A stretch of 64,000 nucleotides of DNA from Acidovorax sp. 69 (GTDB lineage: Bacteria > Pseudomonadota > Gammaproteobacteria > Burkholderiales > Burkholderiaceae_C): contig NZ_PGEP01000001.1 in the NCBI RefSeq assembly GCF_002797445.1, forward strand, positions 4,030,501 through 4,094,500, in the 5' to 3' direction. The translations under genes and the position numbers were made by a program. Under the pieces are notes generated by a model, which saw nothing but the letters and a program-made list of their open reading frames with translations, had not been told where the DNA came from and ran no database searches. Positions 49,142 to 58,063 of the stretch are shown piece by piece; the stretch's first letter is position 1, and each line of letters starts with the position of its first letter.

Positions 49142-49819
49142 TCAGGGGTTCCAGTGCAGAAAATTGCGGTACAGGGCCAGGCCGTGTTCCGCGCTTTTCT
49201 CCGGGTGGAATTGCGTGGCAAAAATATTATCGCGCGCAACGGCAGCGGCGAACCAACCGCCGTAGTCGGCCTGCCCCGCACAATGGGCGGCATTTTGCGG
49301 CACGGCGTAGAAACTGTGCACAAAGTAAAAGTAGCTGTTGTCCGGCACACCGGCCCACACCGGATGCACGGCACCGGCATGGTGCATCTGCCGCACCTGG
49401 TTCCAGCCCATCTGGGGCACCTTGAAGCGGCTCCCGTCGGGCTGGGTGCGGCCTGCCAGGTCGAACTTGAGTACGTCGCCGGGGATCAGGCCCAGGCCGG
49501 GGATTCCACCGTTGGGGCCTTCAGCGCTGTGGTCCAGCAGCATCTGCATGCCCACACACACGCCAAACATCGGCTTGGACGCAGCGGCTTCAAGCACCGA
49601 TTCCTGCAGGCCCGATTCGCGCAGCTCGCGCATGCAGTCGGGCATGGCGCCCTGCCCTGGCAGCACGATGCGCTGGGCCGCACGCACGTCTTCGGGCCGC
49701 TGGGTGACGACGACGGTCCAGCCCGAGCCCTCGGCGGCGGCCTGCACGGCTTGCGACACCGAGCGCAGGTTGCCCATGCCGTAATCGACGACCGCGACAG
49801 TTTTTGCTTCCATATTCAT
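49142..49819 (-). CDS. hisH: Imidazole glycerol phosphate synthase, glutaminase subunit
   Basis: Class I glutamine amidotransferase that feeds ammonia to HisF. It has 225 residues. The nucleophile Cys88 is in GVCVGMQ, and the His-Glu pair is in [12 protein letters not shown] 49819 or ATG 49813 ([15 protein letters not shown]) could be the start; a repeat copy ends at the first one. Confidence 0.97.
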   Translation of the reverse strand: MNMEAKTVAVVDYGMGNLRSVSQAVQAAAEGSGWTVVVTQRPEDVRAAQRIVLPGQGAMPDCMRELRESGLQESVLEAAASKPMFGVCVGMQMLLDHSAEGPNGGIPGLGLIPGDVLKFDLAGRTQPDGSRFKVPQMGWNQVRQMHHAGAVHPVWAGVPDNSYFYFVHSFYAVPQNAAHCAGQADYGGWFAAAVARDNIFATQFHPEKSAEHGLALYRNFLHWNP

Positions 49820-49863
49820 AGCTGCTAGCGCTTATAAATCAAGCGCTAGCGCCCGATTTGACC
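49818..49863. repeat. Dispersed AGCGCT/AGCAGCTAT intergenic repeat, copy 10
   Basis: The cleanest copy: ATAGCTGCT, then the inverted repeat AGCGCTTATAAATCAAGCGCT. It touches the hisH start codon and reads toward the gene on the minus strand. Confidence 0.85.
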
Positions 49864-49871
49864 TAAAAAAT

Positions 49872-50507
49872 TCACAAAGAACCCTTGGTGGAGGGGATCA
49901 CGCCCACCGAGCGCGGGTCGCGCTCCAGCGCCGCGCGCAACGTGCGGCCGAAGGCTTTGAAAATCGTTTCGCACTGGTGGTGCGCATTGACGCCCTTGAG
50001 GTTGTCGATGTGCAGCGTGACGCCCGCGTGGTTCACAAAGCCTTGGAAGAACTCGTACACCAGCTGCGTGTCGAGCTGGCCGATGCTGCCAGCCGTGAAC
50101 TTCACGTCGATGTGCAAGCCGGGGCGGCCCGAGAAATCAACCACCACGCGCGACAGGGCTTCGTCGAGCGGCACGTAGGCATGGCCGTAGCGGCGGATGC
50201 CCTTCTTGTCGCCCACGGCGCGCGCAAACGCCTGGCCCAGCGTGATGCCCACGTCTTCCACCGTGTGGTGGCCGTCGATGTGCAGGTCGCCTTCACAGTC
50301 GATGTCGAGGTCGATCAGCCCGTGGCGGGCGATCTGGTCGAGCATGTGGTCAAAAAAACCGATGCCGGTGTGCAGCTTGGCCTGGCCCGTGCCGTCGAGG
50401 TTGATGCGCACGGTGATGCGCGTCTCGGCGGTGTTGCGGCTGACCTCGGCGATGCGGTCGGCCAGGGGATCGGTGGGCGTGGAGGTGACGAGTGCAGAGG
50501 AAGTCAT
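49872..50507 (-). CDS. hisB: Imidazoleglycerol-phosphate dehydratase
   Basis: Dehydrates imidazole glycerol phosphate. It has 211 residues and is the single-function form without the phosphatase domain found in E. coli HisB. Metal ligands include H54 (FFDHML), H80 and H81 (GHHTVED) with E84, and the later NAHHQCE. Its start overlaps the hisC stop in ATGA. Confidence 0.97.
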   Translation of the reverse strand: MTSSALVTSTPTDPLADRIAEVSRNTAETRITVRINLDGTGQAKLHTGIGFFDHMLDQIARHGLIDLDIDCEGDLHIDGHHTVEDVGITLGQAFARAVGDKKGIRRYGHAYVPLDEALSRVVVDFSGRPGLHIDVKFTAGSIGQLDTQLVYEFFQGFVNHAGVTLHIDNLKGVNAHHQCETIFKAFGRTLRAALERDPRSVGVIPSTKGSL

Positions 50508-51628
50508 AGGGAGGCTTGGAGCGCAGCCAGCATTTGTGCGTTGTCGGAGGCAGCACCTACCGTGAGACGCAGGCAATTGGTCAGCAATGGGTGCATTGTA
50601 GAAACGTTCTTGACGAGGACCTTGCGGCTTTTCATGCCCTCGTAGGCCTTGGCGGAATCCGCCACGCGGATGAGGACCATGTTGGCCTCGCTGTCCCAGC
50701 ATTTTTCAATACCGGGCATCTGGCGCAATGCGTTGACCAGCAGGGTTCGCTCAGCCACCAGCTCGGCGGCCTGGGCGGCAAACACCTCGGCGTGTTCCAG
50801 GGCAAACAGCGCGGCCTCGCAGTTGAGCACGCTCACGTTGTAGGGCGGGCGCACCTTGTCGATCTCGCTCACAAACGCCGAGGGTCCGATGAGGTATCCC
50901 AGGCGCACCCCCGCCAGGCCGAACTTGCTGAGCGTGCGCATCAGCAGAACATGGGCGTTGCGCCCGGGCTCGGCCCGCATGCGGTCGATGAAGGTGCGGC
51001 TGGCGAACGGCTGGTAGGCCTCGTCCATGACCACGATGCCGCCCTGCGCGCCCGCGGCGTCGATGATGCGCTGCACCGCGCCCTCGTCCCACAGCGTGGC
51101 CGTGGGGTTGTTGGGGTAGGCGATGTAGGTGATGGCGGGGTTGTGCTGCGCGATGGCGGCCAGCATGGCGGGCTCATCCAGCTCAAAATCGGGCGTGAGC
51201 GGCACGCCGACAAAGTCCAGGCCCTGCAGCTGCGCCGACAGCGGGTACATCACGAAGCCGGGCATGGGCGCGAGCATGGTGGCGCGCTGGCCCGTGCCAG
51301 GCTGCGCACAGGCCAGGGCCAGCAGGGTGATGAGCTCGTCCGACCCGTTGCCCAGCACGATGCCGTAGCCCTCGGGCATGCCCGCGTATTTGGCCAAGGC
51401 GGCTTTGAGGTCCAGCAGGCGGTCGCCGGGATAGCGGTTGAGCGCCAATGCGCCCAGGCGCTGGCCCAGTGCGGCCTGCAGGTGCGCGGGCAGGCGGAAC
51501 GGGTTCTCCATCGCGTCCATCTTGAGCATGCCGGTGGAGGGCTGCACGCCATACGCGTGCATGGCGCGCACGTCAGGGCGGATACGGGCCAGGGCCTGAA
51601 GCGGGGAAGATGGAGCGGCGTTGGTCAT
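50504..51628 (-). CDS. hisC: Histidinol-phosphate aminotransferase
   Basis: PLP enzyme that makes histidinol phosphate. It has 374 residues. YPNNPTA (171-177), DEAYQPF (202-208) and the PLP Lys235 in [10 protein letters not shown] are intact. ATG 51628 overlaps the stop of the PIN toxin gene upstream, so its translation is coupled to the toxin. Upstream codons in the same frame lie inside the toxin gene and lack homology. Confidence 0.97.
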   Translation of the reverse strand: MTNAAPSSPLQALARIRPDVRAMHAYGVQPSTGMLKMDAMENPFRLPAHLQAALGQRLGALALNRYPGDRLLDLKAALAKYAGMPEGYGIVLGNGSDELITLLALACAQPGTGQRATMLAPMPGFVMYPLSAQLQGLDFVGVPLTPDFELDEPAMLAAIAQHNPAITYIAYPNNPTATLWDEGAVQRIIDAAGAQGGIVVMDEAYQPFASRTFIDRMRAEPGRNAHVLLMRTLSKFGLAGVRLGYLIGPSAFVSEIDKVRPPYNVSVLNCEAALFALEHAEVFAAQAAELVAERTLLVNALRQMPGIEKCWDSEANMVLIRVADSAKAYEGMKSRKVLVKNVSTMHPLLTNCLRLTVGAASDNAQMLAALQASL

Positions 51629-52077
51629 TCGGCAGTGTCCAGTTCGTTGGGGGATACAAGAAAAGGGTTGATGGGGCGCACGGCGTCCAGGGGCTCGTTG
51701 TGCGGCAGCGCCTCGGTCAGCAGGTAGCGGCAGCCTTGCTGGTGGGCGGACGAGAGGATCAGCGCGTCCCAGTAGCTCAGGCCATAGCGGTCCTGCAGGT
51801 CCCAGGCGCCGTCCACGGTGTACGAGTCGAGGTGCGGCGGCAGCCACACGCGCAGGCGGCGCACCTGGGCGCGCACCTGCTGCAGCACGTGGGGGCCATC
51901 AAAGCGCTGAATGGCCTGGTTGTACAGCTCGTTGAGCACCTGCGAGCTGATACGGCCACTGCGCGTCTGCCAGCAAAAGGCGATCCATTCGCGGGCCCTC
52001 GCCTGGCGCTCGGCATCCCGGTCGTCCACGCTGGCAAGCAGGATCTCGGTGTCTACAAAAATCGGGGTCGTGCTCAT
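51625..52077 (-). CDS. PIN-domain toxin (VapC-like ribonuclease)
   Basis: A 150-residue PIN-domain protein. The acidic residues of the Mg site are D9 (FVDTEIL), E50 (VLNELYNQ) and D104 (SYWDALIL), with a fourth acidic residue likely at E122. VapC toxins cleave tRNA or rRNA; the target here cannot be told. It lies six bases after the ribbon-helix-helix antitoxin gene, and its TGA overlaps the hisC ATG. A pair of this kind directly in front of hisC is unusual. Confidence 0.9.
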   Translation of the reverse strand: MSTTPIFVDTEILLASVDDRDAERQARAREWIAFCWQTRSGRISSQVLNELYNQAIQRFDGPHVLQQVRAQVRRLRVWLPPHLDSYTVDGAWDLQDRYGLSYWDALILSSAHQQGCRYLLTEALPHNEPLDAVRPINPFLVSPNELDTAE

Positions 52078-52082
52078 GGAGA

Positions 52083-52307
52083 TCAGCGCTTGAACAAGGT
52101 TTCGCGGGGCACGTAGGGCCCGCTGGATGCCCCCCACGACTCAAAACCCAGCGCCTCGCGCATGGCCTGGGCGTAAGCATCTTCCTGGCGCATCTTCTCG
52201 GCCATCCATTCACCGAGCAACCGCGAGACGCTGCTGCCGCGCTTGGCGGCCTCCACGCGCACCCATTCGGCAACGGTGTCGTCCATGGTCACGGTGACGT
52301 TTTTCAT
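52083..52307 (-). CDS. Ribbon-helix-helix antitoxin
   Basis: A 74-residue protein with a short N-terminal beta strand (KNVTVTMDD) and two helices with a GSSVSRLL turn, the CopG/MetJ/Arc-type fold. It is the likely DNA-binding antitoxin of the PIN protein that follows. The C-terminal half (FESWGASSGPYVPRE) would bind the toxin. ATG 52307 has no Shine-Dalgarno sequence; a TAATAT ends seven bases upstream, so the transcript may be leaderless. Two tandem palindromes lie just upstream. Confidence 0.85.
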   Translation of the reverse strand: MKNVTVTMDDTVAEWVRVEAAKRGSSVSRLLGEWMAEKMRQEDAYAQAMREALGFESWGASSGPYVPRETLFKR

Positions 52308-52319
52308 GGGTGAAATATT

Positions 52320-52350
52320 ACACGAACTTCGTGTAACACGAACTTCGTGT
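52320..52350. promoter_or_regulatory. Tandem palindromic operator of the toxin-antitoxin pair
   Basis: Two identical perfect palindromes, ACACGAACTTCGTGT (52320-52334 and 52336-52350), sit 16 bases apart centre to centre. They overlap the expected promoter of the antitoxin gene. This is the arrangement expected for cooperative binding of an autorepressing ribbon-helix-helix antitoxin. Confidence 0.8.
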
Positions 52351-52363
52351 TGCTCTTTGGCAT

Positions 52364-53817
52364 TTATGCAGCCTTGGGTTGTGACCCTTTTTGCAACATC
52401 CGGCACGCCATATCGCCCACGGTGCGCAGTGCCTCCAGGTGGGCGGGCGTCCAGTCACCCCCCACCCCAATGCGCAGGCAGTTGCGAAACCGCCCGCTGG
52501 CGCTGAACACCATGCCGGGCGCAATCAGGATCTGCTGGGTCAGGCAGGCCTCGTGCAATTGCACTGAATCGAGCGCGCGCGGCAGCTCCAGCCACAGCAG
52601 CAGGCCACCGGGCGGGTCGCTCACCCGGGTGCCTTGCGGAAAGTGCGTGGCAACGATGTGGCGCACCTCGTCCATGCGCGCGGCCACGGCAGCACGCAGT
52701 TGCCGCATGGCGGCCGCATGACCCGCCTGGGTGATGAGGTCGGCCAGCGCCAGCTCCAGCACCGCCGACTGCCCACCCGCCTGCAGGTCTTTGATGGCGC
52801 GCAGCTGGTCAGTCCAGCGCCCGGCCTCCAGCCAGCCCAGGCGTAAACCGGGCGCGAGGGTTTTGGAGAACGAATCGCACAGCATCACGTGGCCCGTGGT
52901 GTCGTACGACTTGACGGTGCGGCGCATGTCATCCACCTCGACCAGATCGTTGTAGATCGCGTCCTCGATCACCGCCACACCATGGCGCGCCGCCATCTGC
53001 GCCAGGCGCTTGCGTTCGGCCTGCGGCATGCAGCTGCCCAGCGGGTTGCTGAGCGTGGGGACGATCATCACGGCCTTGACCGGCTGGGTGTCCAGCGCCA
53101 GTTGCAACGCATCGAGCGACAAGCCATTGCGCGGGTGGGTGGGAATCTCCAGCGCCTTGAGGTGCAGGCCCTGCAGCACCTCCAGAAACGAAAAATGCGT
53201 GGGCGACTCCAGTGCCACCACATCCCCCGGCTGCGTCACAGCGCGCAGGCACAGCGCAATGCTGTCCATGCAGCCGCCGGTGATCACGATGTTCTCGGGG
53301 TCCAGGCTGCAGCCCAAACCCACGGCGTAGCGTGCGATGGCGCGGCGCGCGTCTTCGTGGCCTGAAGAGCTGGGATAGGTGCACAGCAGGTTGCGGTGGC
53401 GCTGCGCGGCGCGCACCACGGCGCGGCGCACGCGGTCGGGGTTGAACAGCTCGGGGCCCGGTGTGCCGCTGCTGAAGGAGACCATGTCCACCGGCTGCTT
53501 GCGGCCCAAAATGCGCTGACCCAGCCAATCCACCGACACCTCACGCGGGCGACGCAGGGGGCGGGGGTGCTGGGCTCTGGCAGGCTCACGGGGCGCGCTG
53601 CCACAAAGAAACCCGAGCGTGGTCGCGCGGTGACCAGGCGCGCGTCTTCGAGCCAGTGGTAGGCCTGTACCACCGTGGTCTGCGCCACCGCATGCTGCCG
53701 CGCCAGCTCGCGCACGGAGGGCAGTTTTTCGCCGCGTGCCAAGGTGCCGTTGCGGATCAGCTGCGCGAGTTGCTCCGCGATTTGCAAGTACAGCGGGGGT
53801 GCGTCATCGGTGGTCAT
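52364..53817 (-). pseudogene. MocR/PdxR-type regulator (GntR HTH plus aminotransferase domain), frameshifted
   Basis: The N-terminal part from ATG 53817 encodes a GntR winged helix (YLQIAEQLAQLIRNGTLARG, LPSVRELA, VVQAYHWLE). The rest, in another frame, encodes a class I aminotransferase-like domain up to 52364, with VITGGCMDSIALCLR, VIEDAIYNDL and DSFSKTLAPGLRLGW (PLP Lys). The two frames join if one C is added in the C-runs at 53557-53567 (GGGGG-C-GGGGG on the plus strand). So the gene carries a one-base deletion, or the sequence has an error in the run. An intact MocR protein would be about 485 residues. Confidence 0.85.
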
Positions 53818-53826
53818 GGTGCCATT

Positions 53827-53910
53827 CTGTACTGGCACCGTGTTCAACAGACAGTACAGAGGCGCGCCAGTGCGTACAGTACAGATGGGCTGGGCGGCCG
53901 CTCTGTACTG
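53827..53910. promoter_or_regulatory. Four CTGTACTG-type sites between the MocR and DUF2917 genes
   Basis: CTGTACTG occurs at 53827-53834 and 53903-53910, and its complement CAGTACAG at 53852-53859 and 53877-53884. The four copies lie between two divergent genes, so they probably form the operator of the MocR regulator for itself and for the neighbour. Confidence 0.65.
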
Positions 53911-53969
53911 GCCCAGATCGTTCATTCCTGTGGCTGGCGGCGCTTGGCAGCTGGCCGCACAGTGAGGGC

Positions 53970-54395
53970 ATGAACTCGCTGCACACCCCCACCCCACCGT
54001 CGCCCGCTCTGCCCCCGCAGCCTGCGGTTCCCCTCACCCTGCAGTGGAAGCGCCAGCCGCTGCCGCCCTTGCAGGCTGTCCAGGTGCTGGACTTCCGCGC
54101 AGGCGACATCGCCCTGCTGGAAGTCGAACAAGGCCGCGTCTGGGTGACCTGTGATGGCCTGCTGGAAGACTATTTTCTGGAGGCGGGCCAGCGCCTGTCG
54201 TTCACGGGGCCCGTACGGCTGCGGGTGAGTGCCGACGGCCACCGGCCTGCGCGGTTGAACTGGGCGCAGCACCGGGCGGTGGAAGGGGCGGCGTACCCAC
54301 CCGCCCCGGCTGCCACACCGCAGGCGGTGACCGTGGTGCCCACCTCCTACGCTGCCGGCCGGGCCCTGCCTCGCGGCGCCATCAGCGCGGCTTGA
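53970..54395 (+). CDS. DUF2917-family protein
   Basis: A 141-residue protein with a Pro-rich N-terminus (about 1-25), then a core of short beta strands (residues 40-92: [42 protein letters not shown]) that fits DUF2917, a small all-beta family found in Burkholderiales. The function is unknown. It is divergent from the MocR pseudogene, whose likely operator sites lie upstream, and overlaps the end of hisD by 14 bases on the opposite strand. GAGGG precedes the ATG. Confidence 0.78.
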   Translation: MNSLHTPTPPSPALPPQPAVPLTLQWKRQPLPPLQAVQVLDFRAGDIALLEVEQGRVWVTCDGLLEDYFLEAGQRLSFTGPVRLRVSADGHRPARLNWAQHRAVEGAAYPPAPAATPQAVTVVPTSYAAGRALPRGAISAA

Positions 54396-55764
54396 CCGGG
54401 CTCTTGAGGCGCATCTCTGCGGCCTGCGCGTGGGCCTGCAGGCCCTCGCCATAGGCAAGCTCGGCGGCGATGGTGCCCAGCACCTGGGCACCGGCTTCGC
54501 TCACCTCGATGAGGCTGCTGCGCTTTTGGAAGTCGTACACGCCCAGCGGCGAGCTGAAACGTGCCGTGCCGCTGGTGGGCAGTACGTGGTTGGGGCCCGC
54601 GCAGTAGTCGCCCAGGCTTTCAGACGTGTAGGCGCCCAGGAAGATCGCACCCGCGTGGCGCAGCAACGGCTCCCAGCGGTGCGGGTCGTTGCTGCTCACC
54701 TCCAGATGCTCGGGCGCGATGCGGTTGCTGATGGCGCAGGCTTCTTCCATGTCACGGGTCAGGATCAGCGCGCCGCGGCCGGTCAGGCTTTTGGCGATGA
54801 TCTCGGCGCGCGGCATGGTGGGCAGCAGGCGGTCGATCTCGCGCTGCACGGCGTCGATGTACGCAGCGTCGGGGCACAGCAGGATGGACTGGGCCAGTTC
54901 GTCGTGTTCGGCCTGGCTGAAGAGGTCCATCGCCACCCAGTCGGGCGGCGTGGTGCCGTCGGCCAGCACCAGAATTTCGCTGGGGCCCGCGATCATGTCG
55001 ATGCCCACCGTGCCAAACACGCGCTTTTTGGCGCTGGCCACGTAGGCATTGCCGGGGCCGGTGATCTTGTCGACCTTGGGCACGGTGGCGGTGCCGTAGG
55101 CCAGCGCCGCCACGGCCTGGGCGCCGCCGATGGTGAAAGCGCGTGTGACGCCCGCCACGTAAGCGGCGGCGAGCACCAGCTCGTTGCGCTCGCCCTTGGT
55201 CGAGGTGCCCTCGCCTGTTCCACCGGTCGCCACGCTGCCGCGCACGGGCGTGGGCACGACCATGATGATTTCCTGCACGCCCGCCACGTGGGCGGGGATG
55301 GCATTCATCAGCAGGCTGGAGGGGTAGGCCGCTTTGCCACCGGGCACATAGATGCCCACGCGGTCTAGCGGTGTGACCTTCTGCCCCAGCAAGGTGCCGT
55401 CTTCGTCGCGGTAGCTCCAGCTTTCGCCAGAGGCCTTCTTCTGCGCTTCGTGGTAGCTGCGCACGCGCTTGGCAGCGGCCTGCAGCGCATCGCGCTGGGC
55501 CTGCGGAATGGCGTCGAACGCGGCCTTGAAGTCGGCCTGGGTCAACTCCAGCGCCGCCATGTCGGGAGCGCTGAGGCCGTCAAAGCGGGCGGTGTACTCC
55601 AGTACGGCGGCATCGCCACGCTGTTGCACGTCGGCCAGGATGTCGGCCACGCGCTGCTCGATGGCCGCATCGGTGTCGGCAGACCAATGCAGGCGGGCTG
55701 CAAAATCAGCCTCAAAAGTGGCCGCAGCGGTGGACAGACGGGCGGGAGCAGCTACCAAAGTCAT
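54382..55764 (-). CDS. hisD: Histidinol dehydrogenase
   Basis: Last two oxidation steps to histidine. It has 460 residues, somewhat longer than E. coli HisD (434). [18 protein letters not shown], the zinc region SQAEHDE and the catalytic APEHLE are intact. It lies four bases after hisG. In this genome it is followed by the accessory block and not by hisC. Confidence 0.97.
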   Translation of the reverse strand: MTLVAAPARLSTAAATFEADFAARLHWSADTDAAIEQRVADILADVQQRGDAAVLEYTARFDGLSAPDMAALELTQADFKAAFDAIPQAQRDALQAAAKRVRSYHEAQKKASGESWSYRDEDGTLLGQKVTPLDRVGIYVPGGKAAYPSSLLMNAIPAHVAGVQEIIMVVPTPVRGSVATGGTGEGTSTKGERNELVLAAAYVAGVTRAFTIGGAQAVAALAYGTATVPKVDKITGPGNAYVASAKKRVFGTVGIDMIAGPSEILVLADGTTPPDWVAMDLFSQAEHDELAQSILLCPDAAYIDAVQREIDRLLPTMPRAEIIAKSLTGRGALILTRDMEEACAISNRIAPEHLEVSSNDPHRWEPLLRHAGAIFLGAYTSESLGDYCAGPNHVLPTSGTARFSSPLGVYDFQKRSSLIEVSEAGAQVLGTIAAELAYGEGLQAHAQAAEMRLKSPVKPR

Positions 55765-55768
55765 AGTG

Positions 55769-56449
55769 TCAGTCGGTGGAATGAATCAATTTTTTTTCAG
55801 CAGGAATGGCCGAGGCAAACGCATCGATGATGCGGCGCAGTGGTGCCTGCTTGAGCTTGAGCGCGGCCTGGTTGACCACGAGATACGAGCTGATGTCCAT
55901 GATGCGCTCCACCTCCACCAAATGGTTGGCTTTGAGCGTGTTGCCGGTGGACACCAGATCGACGATGGCGTCAGCCAGGCCAATCAGCGGCGCCAGCTCC
56001 ATGCTGCCGTACAGCTTGACCATGTCCACGTGCACGCCCTTGCTGGCAAAGAAGTCGCGCGCAATGCCGGTGTACTTGGTGGCGACCTTGAGGCGCGAGC
56101 CCTGTTTGACGGCGCGCTCGTAATCAAAATCGTTGCGCACGGCCACGCTCACGCGGCATTTGGCAATGCGCAGGTCCAGCGGCTGGTACAGGCCCTGGCC
56201 CCCGTGTTCGATGAGGGTGTCCTTGCCCGTCACGCCGATGTCAGCACCGCCGTATTCCACATAGGTGGGCACATCGGTGGCGCGCACCAGCACCACGCGC
56301 ACGTTGGGCTGGTTGGTGGGCAGGATGAGTTTGCGCGACTTTTCGGGGTCTTCCAGCACCTCGATGCCGGCGGCAGCCAGCAGAGGCAGGGTTTCGTCAA
56401 AGATGCGGCCCTTGGAAAGCGCCAGGGTGATCATGTTGCTGCTGCTCAT
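55769..56449 (-). CDS. hisG: ATP phosphoribosyltransferase, short form
   Basis: First step of histidine synthesis. It has 226 residues, the short HisG form without the C-terminal allosteric domain of E. coli HisG (299). Short HisG normally works with HisZ, which is not in this window. The PRPP loop DLVSTGNTL is present. ATG 56449 overlaps the murA stop in ATGA. The [16 protein letters not shown]-terminus is typical. Confidence 0.97.
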   Translation of the reverse strand: MSSSNMITLALSKGRIFDETLPLLAAAGIEVLEDPEKSRKLILPTNQPNVRVVLVRATDVPTYVEYGGADIGVTGKDTLIEHGGQGLYQPLDLRIAKCRVSVAVRNDFDYERAVKQGSRLKVATKYTGIARDFFASKGVHVDMVKLYGSMELAPLIGLADAIVDLVSTGNTLKANHLVEVERIMDISSYLVVNQAALKLKQAPLRRIIDAFASAIPAEKKLIHSTD

Positions 56450-57732
56450 GCTTTTACTCGTTCGATGTCAGCGCCGATACCGCGCAGTTTGGCTTCCATG
56501 CAGTCATAACCACGATCCAGGTGGTAAATGCGGTCCACCACCGTTTCACCATCGGCCACCAGGCCCGCGATGACCAGGCTGGCCGAAGCGCGCAGGTCCG
56601 TCGCCATCACGGTGGCACCCGACAGGCGTGTAGAGGCAGAGGCCAGGCCCTCAATCACCGCCACTTTGCCGTCGACCTGGATCTTGGCGCCCAGGCGCAC
56701 CAGCTCGTTGACGTGCATGAAGCGGTTTTCAAAAATCGTCTCGGTCACCGTGGCCGTGCCCTGCGCCATGCAGTTGAGCGCCATGAACTGGGCCTGCATG
56801 TCGGTGGGAAAACCGGGGTACTCGGTGGTACGAAAGCCCTGGGCCTTGAGTGTGCCGCCGCCCGCGCTTTGCACGCGGATACCGCCCTCCACCGCCTGCA
56901 CGGTGGCGCCAGCTTCCCGCAGCTTTTCGATGACAGCGTCGAGATGGTCGGACCGCCCGTGGCGCAGCACCACATCGCCGCCCGTAGCCGCCACGGCGCA
57001 CAAGAAGGTACCGGCCTCGATGCGGTCGGCCACCACGCGGTGGGTGCAGCCGTGCAGCGTCTCGACACCCTGGATGCGGATGCGGCTGGTGCCATGGCCT
57101 TCGATCTTCGCGCCCATGGCGATCAGCATCTCGGCCAGGTCGGAAATTTCAGGCTCCTGCGCGGCGTTTTCCAGAACCGTCTCGCCCTCGGCCAAGGCGG
57201 CAGCCATCAAGAAGTTTTCGGTGCCCGTCACCGTGACCATGTCGGTGGTGATGCGTGCGCCTTTGAGGCGCGTCCAGCCCGCAGGCAGCTTGGCGATCAT
57301 GTAGCCGTGCTCGACCACGATCTCGGCGCCCATGGCAGCCAGGCCCTTGATGTGCTGGTCCACCGGGCGGGAACCAATGGCGCACCCACCGGGCAGTGAC
57401 ACCGTGGCCTCGCCAAAACGCGCCAGCAACGGGCCCAGCGCCAGTACCGAGGCGCGCATGGTCTTGACCAGCTCGTAGGGGGCCTCGGGGGTGTTGAGCG
57501 CTCCGGCATCGATACGGACCGTGCCGTCGTCGGCACGCTCTGCGGTCACGCCCATGTTCCGGATGAGCTTGAGCATGGTGCTCACATCCTGCAGCTGGGG
57601 CACGTTGAGCAGGGTCACGGGGTCGGCCGTGAGCAAGGCGGCGCACAACTCCGGCAGGGCGGCGTTCTTGGCGCCAGAGATCAGCACCTCGCCCTGCAAG
57701 GTACGACCGCCGCGAATCAGGAGTTTGTCCAT
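56446..57732 (-). CDS. murA: UDP-N-acetylglucosamine 1-carboxyvinyltransferase
   Basis: First committed step of peptidoglycan synthesis and the target of fosfomycin. It has 428 residues. K22 and N23 (SGAKNAALP) and the active-site Cys117 (GGCAIGSRP) are present, so fosfomycin sensitivity at this site is expected. It is followed by hisG with an overlap. Confidence 0.98.
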   Translation of the reverse strand: MDKLLIRGGRTLQGEVLISGAKNAALPELCAALLTADPVTLLNVPQLQDVSTMLKLIRNMGVTAERADDGTVRIDAGALNTPEAPYELVKTMRASVLALGPLLARFGEATVSLPGGCAIGSRPVDQHIKGLAAMGAEIVVEHGYMIAKLPAGWTRLKGARITTDMVTVTGTENFLMAAALAEGETVLENAAQEPEISDLAEMLIAMGAKIEGHGTSRIRIQGVETLHGCTHRVVADRIEAGTFLCAVAATGGDVVLRHGRSDHLDAVIEKLREAGATVQAVEGGIRVQSAGGGTLKAQGFRTTEYPGFPTDMQAQFMALNCMAQGTATVTETIFENRFMHVNELVRLGAKIQVDGKVAVIEGLASASTRLSGATVMATDLRASASLVIAGLVADGETVVDRIYHLDRGYDCMEAKLRGIGADIERVKA

Positions 57733-57752
57733 CTCAAATCACCACAATAGGA

Positions 57753-57803
57753 GTCAAAAATGCCAGTAGCGCTAGTGAAATATGCGCCAGCAGCTATCAA
57801 AAA
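57753..57803. repeat. Dispersed AGCGCT/AGCAGCTAT intergenic repeat, copy 11
   Basis: Contains CAGTAGCGCTAGTGAAATAT and GCGCCAGCAGCTATCAAAA. It lies 20 bases upstream of the murA start, between ibaG and murA. Confidence 0.75.
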
Positions 57804-57819
57804 GTGAGTAATCAGGCAA

Positions 57820-58062
57820 TCACTGCGCCTGAGCGGCCCATTCGGCCGGAGTGAAGGTCTTCATCGACAGTGCGTGCACTTCGTCGGTGTGCATTTTCGC
57901 GCCCAACGTGGCGTACACGCGCTGGTGGCGCTGAATGGCGCGCTTGCCCTCGAACTCCGGCGAAACGATGGTGGCATACCAATGGCGGCCATCACCTTCG
58001 AGCGTGATGTGTTCGCAGGCGAGGCCCGCAGCGATGATGTCTTTGAGTTGGTCGGCGGTCAT
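57820..58062 (-). CDS. ibaG: BolA/IbaG-family protein
   Basis: Small BolA-fold protein that partners with CGFS glutaredoxins such as GrxD (11206-11529) in iron-sulfur handling. It has 80 residues. HITLEGDGRHWYATIVSPEFEGK and RVYATLGAKMHTDEVHALSMKT match the family, with the conserved His in the H-x-L-S region. Its place between the mla and murA genes is the same as for E. coli ibaG. Confidence 0.92.
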   Translation of the reverse strand: MTADQLKDIIAAGLACEHITLEGDGRHWYATIVSPEFEGKRAIQRHQRVYATLGAKMHTDEVHALSMKTFTPAEWAAQAQ

Positions 58063-58063
58063 G

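Noticed and set aside
52320..52350. Short CRISPR-like repeat
   Set aside because: There are only two units, they are palindromic, and the spacer is one base. They fit an operator far better.
53557..53567. Programmed ribosomal frameshift in the MocR gene
   Set aside because: No slippery heptamer with a downstream stem is visible, and MocR genes are not known for this. A deletion or sequencing error in the C-run is simpler.
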